64,000 nucleotides of DNA from Dyadobacter sp. CY345 (lineage in GTDB: Bacteria > Bacteroidota > Bacteroidia > Cytophagales > Spirosomataceae), in the NCBI RefSeq assembly GCF_021502725.1, contig NZ_JAKFFS010000001.1, positions 1,302,001 through 1,366,000 of the forward strand. Reading direction: 5' to 3'. The translations under genes were made by a program, and so were the position numbers. Shown one piece after another: positions 15,202-24,900 of this stretch (its first letter is position 1; each line of letters begins with the position of its first letter). The notes under the pieces are model-generated. The model was not told where the DNA came from. It was given only the letters and a program-made list of their open reading frames with translations, and searched no databases.

Positions 15202-16689
15202 ATGACACTAACAGTTATCGTTGCTTCGGATTTCACTAATTTCATTGGACGGTTCCACCCTGTTCTCGTGCATGCGCCTATTGGTTTTTTGTTGATTGCT
15301 GCTTTGCTGGAAGCCGGACGACGTATGGGTAAAATTAGTGTATCTGAATCAACTGTCACCTTCATATTATTCTGGTCTGCTGTCAGTGCAACTTTTGCTT
15401 GTTTTGCCGGGTATATGCTTTCTCTGGGAGGCGGTTACGATGAAAAACTCTTGAGCGATCACATGTGGCAGGGGATTGGTGTGGCTGCATTTGCGTGGAT
15501 AGCTTGGTTGTTAAAATCCGAATTTTTCCAAAATAGTAAGACATTGCTGGCCAAATTTTACTTTCCGGCCTTTTGTCTCGCCACGATTTTAACAATGACG
15601 GCTGGCCATGACGGCGGGTCTCTGACGCACGGAGAGGGTTACCTGACTCAGTATACACCGGAACCATTTCGAAGCCTGGCGGGTATGGATCCGATAAAAA
15701 AAGAAATATCTGGCATTCAGCCTATTGCTGATATTCAACAGGCGCTTGTTTATCAGGATATTGTACAGCCAATTCTTGAAATGAAATGTGTCCAGTGTCA
15801 CAACGAAAAAAAGCAGAAAGGAGATCTCAGAGTTGACCAGTTTGTATCTCTGCAAAAAGGTGGAAAGGAAGGGCCGGTATTTATACCAGGAAAAGGTGCC
15901 GAAAGTAGCATGATCACGAGGTGTTTACTACCGGAAGACGACGATGATCACATGCCGCCAAAAGGAAAACCGCAGCTATCCACAGATCAGATCACCCTTA
16001 TTTCCTGGTGGATCGATCAGGGCGCACCAGTTGACAAAAAAGTCTCTGATATAAAAGTTACAGAACAGATCAAAACTGCTCTGGCTGGGTTAGGTTCATC
16101 AGGTGGTGCTTCAAAATCTGAATTGCCCAAAAGTGCTGAGTCGGCAATCGCGAAATTAACTGTAAGTGAACCGAGCGAAAAAGATATCGAAGCACTCCGC
16201 AAAGCAGGTTTGCTCGTGAATCGGCTGTCTCAGGATCAAAATTTGATAGAGGTAAGCGCTGTGAATGCGGCAAATTTTGGCGATGCACAGATCAGTTTGT
16301 TATTACCTCTCGCCGAACAGATCACATGGCTTAAACTTGGAAAAACAAAAATTACAGATGCTGGTTTAAAAGAAGTTTCAAAGCTCAAAAATCTGACCAG
16401 ACTACATTTGGAGCACACCGCCGTAGGTGACGCAGGTTTGGCAAACCTTAAATCATTAAAATATCTTGAATATTTAAATCTGGTTGATACGAAAGTTTCT
16501 GATCGAGGGTTAAAAAACGTAGCTGATAACAAAAGTGTGAAATCGGTTTACGTATGGGGCTCAGCGGTATCTGACAGCGCCATAGCAGTCGTGACTTCGA
16601 AATATCCGGGATTAGTGATCACGAATGGTTTGAATAAAGAGCTAATGGCCAGGTTTGCCCAGAAAAATGATACGCTGACTTCCAAATAG
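15202..16689 (+). CDS. Membrane DUF2231-cytochrome domain-LRR fusion protein
   Basis: This is a 495-residue, three-part protein. Residues 10-165 form a DUF2231-like membrane region with about four hydrophobic helices (HPVLVHAPIGFLLIAALLEA; FILFWSAVSATFACFAGYML; GIGVAAFAWIAWLL; FPAFCLATILTM) and conserved histidines. Residues 185-275 are a planctomycete-type cytochrome C domain with C196-VQ-C199-H200 and the closing DHMPPKGKPQLSTDQI. Residues about 340-480 contain leucine-rich repeats (TDAGLKEVSKLKNLTRLHLE; GDAGLANLKSLKYLEYLNL). It is the third gene of the cytochrome/DUF1501 operon and probably its membrane anchor or electron entry point. The substrate and electron acceptor are unknown. Confidence 0.88.
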   Translation: MTLTVIVASDFTNFIGRFHPVLVHAPIGFLLIAALLEAGRRMGKISVSESTVTFILFWSAVSATFACFAGYMLSLGGGYDEKLLSDHMWQGIGVAAFAWIAWLLKSEFFQNSKTLLAKFYFPAFCLATILTMTAGHDGGSLTHGEGYLTQYTPEPFRSLAGMDPIKKEISGIQPIADIQQALVYQDIVQPILEMKCVQCHNEKKQKGDLRVDQFVSLQKGGKEGPVFIPGKGAESSMITRCLLPEDDDDHMPPKGKPQLSTDQITLISWWIDQGAPVDKKVSDIKVTEQIKTALAGLGSSGGASKSELPKSAESAIAKLTVSEPSEKDIEALRKAGLLVNRLSQDQNLIEVSAVNAANFGDAQISLLLPLAEQITWLKLGKTKITDAGLKEVSKLKNLTRLHLEHTAVGDAGLANLKSLKYLEYLNLVDTKVSDRGLKNVADNKSVKSVYVWGSAVSDSAIAVVTSKYPGLVITNGLNKELMARFAQKNDTLTSK

Positions 16690-16769
16690 TTTCCGCTAAG
16701 TATCTGGACAGAAATAATATATATTTTTCACGCTGCAACATGTCAGTTGTGGGAATTATAGACTGAAAA

Positions 16770-16997
16770 TCAAGCCGTTGAAGGAATTGACTGACAGGTA
16801 TTTTCCTTTGGTTCCTCCTCCAAATAGATAAACTCGGCAACAAAGAAATAATCAAATATCTTCTCTCCTGAACTAATAGCATAACCATGAAAGTACATCC
16901 TATCTTCCTCAAAGGAAGTATGGTAGTTTATATTTCGACAGAATTTTTGTATTCGAGAGTTACTATTTAATCGCCGTTGACCGTCAATGTTTTGCAT
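16770..16997 (-). CDS. Unrecognised minus-strand ORF, possibly a fragment
   Basis: From ATG 16997 the frame gives 75 codons with protein-like composition (YHTSFEEDRMYFHGYAISSG, then EKIFDYFFVAEFIYLEEEP) ending at 16770. It remains open upstream of the ATG for about 25 more codons (HHFKAFVFSITEALYA), so the start may be lost. It stands alone, antisense to its neighbours, between the cytochrome operon and susC. I do not recognise it. A gene remnant left by rearrangement is as likely as a real small gene. Confidence 0.3.
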   Translation of the reverse strand: MQNIDGQRRLNSNSRIQKFCRNINYHTSFEEDRMYFHGYAISSGEKIFDYFFVAEFIYLEEEPKENTCQSIPSTA

Positions 16998-17126
16998 GGC
17001 ATAAAGTGCCTCTGTTATTGAAAAAACAAAAGCTTTAAAGTGATGTATATTTCTAGTTTTTCATAGTATTGTCCATCATTTTGCATATAGCGTCCATTTG
17101 CTATCACCTTTTTAACGCAGAAATTT

Positions 17127-17166
17127 GTGGAAAAATAAATTGTACATTATTAATTTATTTTTCCAC
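17127..17166. promoter_or_regulatory. 15-bp perfect inverted repeat upstream of susC
   Basis: GTGGAAAAATAAATT and its exact complement are separated by 10 nt, ending 46 bp before the SusC start. There is no following T-run, so it is more likely an operator or a 5'-leader hairpin than a terminator. It probably governs the SusC-SusD pair. Confidence 0.6.
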
Positions 17167-17212
17167 TTTAAATAGTTGATGTCGTCCAGTTCTAAATTTT
17201 AACCTATTTGTT

Positions 17213-20200
17213 ATGAAACAATTAATACTTCTACCTAGAAGATTGATTTTAATGATGCTTCTATTTTATTCGATGACGGTGAGCGCGCAAGCTAATCTCA
17301 CAGGTAAAGTTACCGGAGATAATAACGAGGCACTTCCCGGTGTGAGCATTACTGTGAAGGGGACCAGCAGAGGAACTACAACGGACTCAGAAGGAAATTT
17401 TAACATCGAGGCACAGGCCGGGACGAAACTGGTTTTTAGCTTTATCGGATTTGAAACTCAGGAATTAACAACCGGCAATGCCAGTACATTGCTAGTAAAG
17501 ATGGCTTCCAATTCCAAAGCACTTGAAGAACTGGTCGTGGTTGGTTATGGTCAGGTGAAAAAAAGTGATCTTACTGCGTCTGTTTCCAGTGTAAAAGGTG
17601 CGGCAATTAAAGAATTTCCAGTTACGTCTCTTGATCAGGCCTTACAGGGACGTGTTTCAGGAGTCCAGATTTCACAATCTTCTGCGGCGCCTGGTGGTGG
17701 TCTTTCGGTGAGAGTTCGTGGCCCGAATTCTATTCTTAGTGGATCTGAACCGCTTTATGTGGTAGACGGATTGCCGATTTACCCTGATAACAATGCCGTT
17801 GGAACAGGTGGTAATCGACAGCCTTCCAACGCATTAGCTATGCTTAATCCAAATGATATTGAATCGATTGAGGTGTTGAAAGATGCATCAGGAACTGCGA
17901 TTTACGGTTCACGGGGTGCCAATGGGGTGGTTATGATCACCACCAAAAGAGGTAAGGATGGAAGCGGCAGATTGACATACGACGGATCATATTCATTTCA
18001 GAATATGGCCAGAAAAATTGATATGCTTCGCGCCGACGATTATATGCGGTATATCAATAAACTGGAAATCAGCCAGGGGGGAGCCGGGAGATATACCAAC
18101 GACCAGATATCAGCAGCAGGAGAAGGAACAAACTGGGTTGACGCGGTAACCCGCCAGGGTAGTATTCAAAGTCACCAACTGACGTTTTCAGGTGGTAATC
18201 CAAATATGAAATATGCTTTTAGCGCCAATATGCTTGACAATCAGGGTATCATTGTCAACACAGATTTCAAACGGTATGGTTTCCGTTTTAATCTGGATAA
18301 TGACTTTTTGGGAGGTAAGGCTACTTTGAGCAATAGCTGGTCATACAGCCGGCTGATTTCAAACAACGTTCCAACGGATCGGGGAGGCCCGGGAGGAATT
18401 ATGATAACGTCGCTGGGTCTTGACCCTACCGTTGCAGTTTATGACCAGAACGGTGGATACAATTATCCAAGTTATGATGGAAGATTCAGTATTAATCCGG
18501 TTGCAGAGGCCAAAGAAGGATATGACCGTGACGCTACCAACCGTCTGTTTGGAACTACTGCCGTTACTTTTAATTTATTCAGCGGCCTAAAATTTAAAAC
18601 CAGCATTGGTGCCGATGTCGTGAGTGCAGGCCGGACCTCATTTTTTAACAGCTTTACGCGACTGGGCCGCCAGAATGCCCGTCAGTTAGATAAGTTTAAC
18701 AGGAACGTAACCAATCTTTTGAACGAAAATTTATTGTTCTATCACAAAGAACTGAATCCAAATCACATTATTGATGCCACAGCCGGTTATACATTTCAGC
18801 ATGAAGTAAATCAGTACGCCTCAGCATCTACTTTTGGGTTGCCTTCAGATGATGTAAACTCAATGAATCTGCAAAATGGTTCGAAAATTCAGACACCCTA
18901 TTCCGGCAGACAGGAATGGAATCTGCAATCTTTAATCGGGCGTTTTAATTATTCAGCTTATGATAAATACCTATTGACAGTAACGGTCAGACGTGATGGT
19001 TCATCAAAATTTGGCCCGAATAACAAACATGCTACATTTCCTTCGGCAGCCCTGGGCTGGAAAATTGCAAACGAAAAATTCTTTACAGATTCACGACTTA
19101 GTAATGTTTTTGACGACTTAAAACTTCGGGTGAGTTATGGTGTTACCGGTAATTCCAATATTCCACCATACCAGTCTGTTTCTGGCCTTGTTCCCTACAA
19201 CTATGTTTTTGGCGGTCAGTTAACGGCAGGATATGGTGCCAATAACATTGCCAATCCGGATCTTAAATGGGAATCGACGCGGATGTTGAATGTTGGTTTA
19301 AATACCAGATTGCTCAAAAATCGTCTTGATTTGTCCATAGACTGGTACAATACCAAAACTTCTGATTTACTTTTATATGTTTCGATTGCGCAAAGTACGG
19401 GTTTTAGAACTGTTCTGTTAAATTCAGGAACACTGACCAACAAGGGGATGGATTTCGAAGCTAATTTCAAAGCCATTGATGGAGAAAGGCTGAAATGGGA
19501 TATCGGCGGAAACATTTCCTATGTGCGAAACAAACTGACTGATCTTGGTGAAAGTACGCCTTATTTTTCAGGAAGTCCAAGCGGCCATTTGGGTATCGAC
19601 GGAAGCTGGGTCGAGGCGGGCAATCCGATCGGTGTTTGGAGAGGGTATGAATACGCTGGTTTATTTACTTCCGATGGCGAAGCTGCAACTTATTCAGCGA
19701 GAGTGGGATATCCAAAATATACAGATGTTAACCAGGACGGAAAATATACTTCTGATGATTATAAGGTCATAGGAGACCCAAACCCCAAATTCACCTGGGG
19801 GTTAAATAGTTCGCTGAAATACCGCGGTTTTGATCTGGGCATTTTCTTCAGAGGTGTTCAGGGAAATAAGGTGAGAAATTTACAACAGGCTGAAATTGGA
19901 GATGGGGTGCAGAAAATAAATCAACTTTCTAACATCCTGACAGACTCTTACAGCGCAGAAAATCCGAATGGCAACCGGCCGATTATTGATGGACGAAGAG
20001 ATTTTATTTCATTCCGTAAATCTTCATTTTTTATTCAGGACGGTTCTTTTGTAAGGTTGCAAAATGTATCGCTTGGTTATAATATTCCATTTTCCAGCAA
20101 CTTTATACGTTCTGCAAGATTATCCGTAAGCGGCCAGAATTTATTACTGATTACCAAATACAAAGGTTTTGATCCGGAGGTAAATAACAGTGGACAAAGT

Positions 20201-20278
20201 AATTTGAATCGTGGTGATGATTACGATGCTTATCCCCGCGCACGTACGGTCACAGTAGGTGTTAATCTGGGATTCTAG
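17213..20278 (+). CDS. SusC/RagA-family TonB-dependent outer-membrane transporter
   Basis: This is a 1021-residue receptor. After a signal peptide (LMMLLFYSMTVSAQA) comes a carboxypeptidase-regulatory-like domain (about 27-112, LTGKVTGDNNEALPGVSITV), then the linker LEELVVVGYGQVKKSDLTAS characteristic of SusC proteins. The plug domain follows (about 120-235, SLDQALQGRVSGVQISQSS; SIEVLKDASGTAIYGSRGAN), then a long beta-barrel ending in an aromatic residue (VTVGVNLGF). It imports oligomeric substrates across the outer membrane with TonB energy, with the SusD gene 44 bp downstream as lid. The neighbouring epimerase and sugar porter suggest a carbohydrate substrate. No adjacent anti-sigma/ECF pair controls it; a 15-bp dyad lies in its leader. 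Confidence 0.96.
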   Translation: MKQLILLPRRLILMMLLFYSMTVSAQANLTGKVTGDNNEALPGVSITVKGTSRGTTTDSEGNFNIEAQAGTKLVFSFIGFETQELTTGNASTLLVKMASNSKALEELVVVGYGQVKKSDLTASVSSVKGAAIKEFPVTSLDQALQGRVSGVQISQSSAAPGGGLSVRVRGPNSILSGSEPLYVVDGLPIYPDNNAVGTGGNRQPSNALAMLNPNDIESIEVLKDASGTAIYGSRGANGVVMITTKRGKDGSGRLTYDGSYSFQNMARKIDMLRADDYMRYINKLEISQGGAGRYTNDQISAAGEGTNWVDAVTRQGSIQSHQLTFSGGNPNMKYAFSANMLDNQGIIVNTDFKRYGFRFNLDNDFLGGKATLSNSWSYSRLISNNVPTDRGGPGGIMITSLGLDPTVAVYDQNGGYNYPSYDGRFSINPVAEAKEGYDRDATNRLFGTTAVTFNLFSGLKFKTSIGADVVSAGRTSFFNSFTRLGRQNARQLDKFNRNVTNLLNENLLFYHKELNPNHIIDATAGYTFQHEVNQYASASTFGLPSDDVNSMNLQNGSKIQTPYSGRQEWNLQSLIGRFNYSAYDKYLLTVTVRRDGSSKFGPNNKHATFPSAALGWKIANEKFFTDSRLSNVFDDLKLRVSYGVTGNSNIPPYQSVSGLVPYNYVFGGQLTAGYGANNIANPDLKWESTRMLNVGLNTRLLKNRLDLSIDWYNTKTSDLLLYVSIAQSTGFRTVLLNSGTLTNKGMDFEANFKAIDGERLKWDIGGNISYVRNKLTDLGESTPYFSGSPSGHLGIDGSWVEAGNPIGVWRGYEYAGLFTSDGEAATYSARVGYPKYTDVNQDGKYTSDDYKVIGDPNPKFTWGLNSSLKYRGFDLGIFFRGVQGNKVRNLQQAEIGDGVQKINQLSNILTDSYSAENPNGNRPIIDGRRDFISFRKSSFFIQDGSFVRLQNVSLGYNIPFSSNFIRSARLSVSGQNLLLITKYKGFDPEVNNSGQSNLNRGDDYDAYPRARTVTVGVNLGF

Positions 20279-20322
20279 TGGAAGGTTGAGTATAGTTTAA
20301 AGGCATTAAATTTTTTTAACAA

Positions 20323-21900
20323 ATGAAAAATAAATTTATACAACAGGCCAGGCTCGCAGTAGCGGTAGGTATGCTGATCACAGCTGGCTGTTCCGATCTG
20401 AAAGAAAAACCTGATTTCATAAATCCGGATAGTTTCTATAAATCAGCAACCGAGCTCGAACTGGGTGTGAATGCTGTTTATGACGACCTTGGTATGGGAA
20501 ACGGCGATTGGTCTAATCACTTTTACAACCGTTATGTTTTTGAATGTCTGGTAGGTTACCAGGTAGGGTGGGAGAAGGGGCCATTGCAATTCAATCTTGG
20601 AAATGTCAGTGCGTCAGATGACTACATCAATGCATATTGGCAGCAATGTTACCGTTCTATTGACCGCGCCAATAAACTTATTGAAGTGGCCGATGCAATG
20701 AATGACGTTGCGAATGCTGATAAAGTAAAAAGAGTCAAAGCGGAAGCTGAATTTCTAAGAGGATTTTATTTTTACGAACTTCTGAGATACTTCGACAATC
20801 CGCCGATTAAAATAACTTCAACCAAAAGTTACAGCGATTTACCTGACAATGCAGGTGGTAAACGTAAAGTGATTGATCAGATCTATGCAGACGCAACGGC
20901 TGCTGCCTCGGTTTTGCCGGCAAGTTATACCGGAACAGATGCAGGACGGGCTACTAAATGGGCCGCAAAAACACTTCTGATGAAAGCGCAGTTATGGGAC
21001 GAAAAATGGGTTGAAGCAAAAGCCACGGCCGAAGACATCATCGCAAACAGTGGTATGACTTTATTTCCTGATTTTGTAAATAATTTCGATGTTGATCATG
21101 AAAATCAGGGAGAAAGAATCTTCGAAGCCCAGATTTCGGCAAAAGCGAATTCAGCGGAATATAATAATCATTCGGCGCATTTTAATCCGGAGGATTTTCC
21201 AAGTGATCTGGGAGGCGCTGGGTGGAGCTGGCTGAGCGCAACGAAAGATTTCAGAATGTCTTACCAGGAAAATGACAAACGTATCGGTGGAACATTCGTT
21301 GAATCTTACCAAACCGGCAGAACTGCTAAAACCTCGGATGGGAAATTTCCAACGGTTAAATGGTCAGCGAAAGCGGATTATAACCTATCCAGATTTGGTG
21401 GCCTGGTAGACCCCAACGCAAATCCAAATAAACCAGATGACTTGATTTTTAGCAAGGCATGGTCTTCTAAACTGGTTGAGCTGGATAAAAATAATACGAC
21501 AACGGAGAAAAATACGGTCTATATGCGTTACGCCGAGGTACTTCTGGGACATTCAGAAGCTTGCAACGAAAGTGGTCAGGGTGATCCGTACGATGGGATT
21601 AATAAAGTCAGGGCAAGAGCCGGACTGACTCCATTGGCTGGGTTGTCAAAGGCTGGATTGCAGAGCGCCATTATGAATGAGATCATGCATGAATTTGCTT
21701 TTGAACAAGTGACATATCCGGAGCTGCGTAGAAAAAGTAAATTTGGCGGAACGCCGGATTATCTGGGAGATTATATCAAACACTATTCTTCTACGTATAA
21801 TGTGGGTCGTGCACCAAAAGCGCGGGATTATGTACTTCCTATTCCTTTGATCGAGCTTCAGGGAAATCCAAATGTGGTACAGAATCCGGAGTGGAAATAA
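20323..21900 (+). CDS. SusD/RagB-family substrate-binding lipoprotein
   Basis: This 525-residue lipoprotein has its lipobox Cys at residue 23 (ITAGCSDLKEKP). It shows the usual SusD order: an N-terminal TPR-type helical half (ANKLIEVADAMNDVANADKV; AEAEFLRGFYFYELLRYFDN) and the C-terminal signature with MRYAEVLLGHSEACNESGQG, INKVRARAGLTPL and the end PIPLIELQGNPNVVQNPEWK. It is anchored on the cell surface and works as the lid of the SusC transporter encoded just upstream. A short hairpin follows before the VCBS lipoprotein gene. The specific glycan cannot be read from the sequence. Confidence 0.95.
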   Translation: MKNKFIQQARLAVAVGMLITAGCSDLKEKPDFINPDSFYKSATELELGVNAVYDDLGMGNGDWSNHFYNRYVFECLVGYQVGWEKGPLQFNLGNVSASDDYINAYWQQCYRSIDRANKLIEVADAMNDVANADKVKRVKAEAEFLRGFYFYELLRYFDNPPIKITSTKSYSDLPDNAGGKRKVIDQIYADATAAASVLPASYTGTDAGRATKWAAKTLLMKAQLWDEKWVEAKATAEDIIANSGMTLFPDFVNNFDVDHENQGERIFEAQISAKANSAEYNNHSAHFNPEDFPSDLGGAGWSWLSATKDFRMSYQENDKRIGGTFVESYQTGRTAKTSDGKFPTVKWSAKADYNLSRFGGLVDPNANPNKPDDLIFSKAWSSKLVELDKNNTTTEKNTVYMRYAEVLLGHSEACNESGQGDPYDGINKVRARAGLTPLAGLSKAGLQSAIMNEIMHEFAFEQVTYPELRRKSKFGGTPDYLGDYIKHYSSTYNVGRAPKARDYVLPIPLIELQGNPNVVQNPEWK

Positions 21901-21920
21901 ATGTCTGATAAATAATAAAC

Positions 21921-21949
21921 GCGGAGGGTCGTCAAGGCTCTCCGTTTTT
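21921..21949 (+). terminator. Hairpin with T-run between SusD and VCBS genes
   Basis: GCGGAGGG...CTCTCCG forms a 7-bp stem with one G-U pair and a long loop, followed by TTTTTG. It is a weak terminator and would leave partial read-through into the VCBS gene 28 bp later. Confidence 0.6.
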
Positions 21950-21976
21950 GTGTTGAAATTAATAGTATTTTAAAAA

Positions 21977-24900
21977 ATGAAAACAAGGTTCATCGTTTGT
22001 CTGTTATGGGTTCTGGCCGTTTCTTGTAAACAGAAATCAGATACACTTTTTACAGCGCTCCCCTCGTCTCAAACGGGCGTGAAGTTTGTAAATACTGTAA
22101 AAGAGAACGAAGATTTCAATCTGATCGATTACTACTATGTCTATAATGGAGGCGGCGTATCGGTAGGCGATATAAATAATGACGGATTGCCGGATCTTTA
22201 TTTCAGCGGAAATCAGGTAGCAGATAAATTATATCTGAATAAGGGGAAATCTGAAAGCGGCCTTCATTTTGAAGATATTACAAAAACTGCCGGAATTAAA
22301 ACGGGTGGATGGAGTACTGGCGTAACCATGGCAGATGTCAATGGGGATGGGCTTATGGATATTTATGTCTGTAAATCAGGAAATTATCCTGCCGAGAAAA
22401 GAAAGAATCAGTTTTATCTCAACAAAGGAAATATGCAGTTCGAAGATTGTGCGGAGAAATTCGGAATAGCCGATACCACATTCACAAATCAAGCTGCATT
22501 TTTCGATTATGATAAAGACGGTGACCTGGATCTTTTCCTGATCACTAGTACAAACCTGATCAGAAACCCCAACAAACTGGTTGCACCTGTGAGTGACGGA
22601 AAAGGCCTTTCACCAGACAAACTTTACCGCAATGACGGCGTTAAATTTACGGATGTCTCAATCCAGGCAGGAATTGTCGATGACGGAATGAGCCTCGGTT
22701 TATCCATTACCGATTTCAATGGTGATGGCTGGGAAGATATCCTGGTGGGAAATGATTTTTTATCCAACGATTTACTGTATCTAAATAATCAGGATGGCAC
22801 CTTCAAAGAATCTGCGAAGGAGGCGTTCGGGCATCACAGCCAGTTTACCATGGGAACTGACGCTGCGGATTTTAATAACGATGGGAAGGTTGATCTGATG
22901 ACAGTTGATATGCTTCCTGCCGACAATGCGCAACGAAAAATAATGGCGGGGCCGGCTAATTTTCAACAGTTTCAGATGGCTACGCAGTTGGGTTATCATC
23001 CGCAGTATATGCGGAATATGCTTCATTTGAATGCCGGATCGGTGAAAGACGATAAGGGAAATAAGCAGGTTCATTTTTCCGAAATTGGGCAGTTTTCCGG
23101 CGTGTATAGCACGGATTGGAGCTGGTCGCCGCTTTTTGCAGATTTTGATAATGACGGGCTAAAAGATCTTTGTATCACGAACGGATACCTGCGCGACGTG
23201 ACCGACCTGGATTTTGTAGCCTACAATGCCGAAATGGCGCAGGGAGGTGAGTCCGTGGAGGTCATCAATAACAGGATGAAAACGGAAGCGGTAAAAATGA
23301 AGACGCTTAAAAAAAATAATTTTATCTATCAAAACAATGGCGATCTGACTTTTACCAACCGGACAAAAGACTGGTTTGGCGAGTCGCCTTCCTTGTCGAA
23401 TGGATCTGCCTATGCGGACCTGGACCAGGACGGAGATCTGGATCTGGTAGTGAACAATATAAACCAGGAGGCTTTTATTCTCGAAAATAATTCAACTGGG
23501 AAAAACTATTTGAATTTTAATCTGAAAGGGAATAAGGGAAATACGGGTGGCTTAGGTGCATATATAACCTTATACCATAACGGTGCATTCCAGAAAATCC
23601 ATCATGCTGTGACCAGAGGATATCAGTCTTCAAGTGATCATCAGGTTCATTTTGGTTTGGGAAATACAAAACTTGCCGATTCAGTTCTCGTTGTCTGGCC
23701 TGACGGAAAAAGTCAAACGCTTAGAAAACTGGCGGTCAACCAGATACTGACGATTGACTATCAGAATGCAAAATTTTCCATACCTGAAAAATCGGTTTTA
23801 GCCCCGATGATGAACGACGTTTCGGCACAATCCGGAATCAACCATCTGCATCAGGAAGAACCTTATATGGATTACAGCCAGGAGCCTATGTTGCCACATC
23901 TGCTTTCAAAACAAGGACCTAAAATGACCGTTGGTGATGTTAATGGTGATGGATTACAGGACTTTTTTGTTGGTGGATCGTATCATCATCAGGGCCAACT
24001 TTACATTCAGAATACCCTTGGTAAGTTTGATCAAAAAATGATTACCGGGGTGATTGATCAAAAAGATGAAGAAGATACGGGTGTTTTGCTCGCCGATCTG
24101 GATGGTGATAAGGATCTGGATCTGTACATTGTGAGCGGCTCCAATGAGTATTTTGATGGTTCCGAATATTACCAGGACAGGGTTTATCTTAACGACGGGA
24201 AGGGGAATTTCACATTTGCGCCAAACGTATTACCTGCTATACGGCATAGTGGTTCCTGCGTCGTGGGAGCAGATTTTGATCATGATGGCGATCTTGATTT
24301 ATTTCGCGGGGGCCGGCTAACACCGCTTGGATATCCCAAGGCAGGAGAAAGCTGTATTTTACGTAATGACAACGGATGGTTTACCGACGTAACCGATCAG
24401 GTGGCTCCGACTTTAAGAAATATAGGAATGGTTACGGATGCAGTCTGGGTGGATATTGACAACGATTCCTGGCCGGACCTTATGCTGACAGGCGAACTTA
24501 TGCCATTAACATTGTTTCAAAATACAAAGGGAAAACTGGCAGACAGCAATGCTTTTCCTTCTTCCAATGGTTTCTGGAACTGTGTCAAAGCTGCGGATTT
24601 TGATCATGACGGCGATCTGGATTTTGTCGCTGGGAATCTTGGCTTGAATACTCGTTACCGTTTTTCAAAATCACAACCTATGTCCATTTACAGTGGCGAT
24701 CTGGATAATAATGGTCGTTATGATGCCATCCCGGCCTACTTTTTGGGTGGCGTTGAATATCCGGTTCCATCAAGGGATGAGTTGGTTCGGCAGGTTCCCA
24801 TGTTTAAGAAACGCTTCCAATCTTATGCTTTGTATTCCAACGTCAAAATGGACGAACTACTGACCGGAGCGCAGCGAAAATCTGTGATTGTCAGTCAGGC

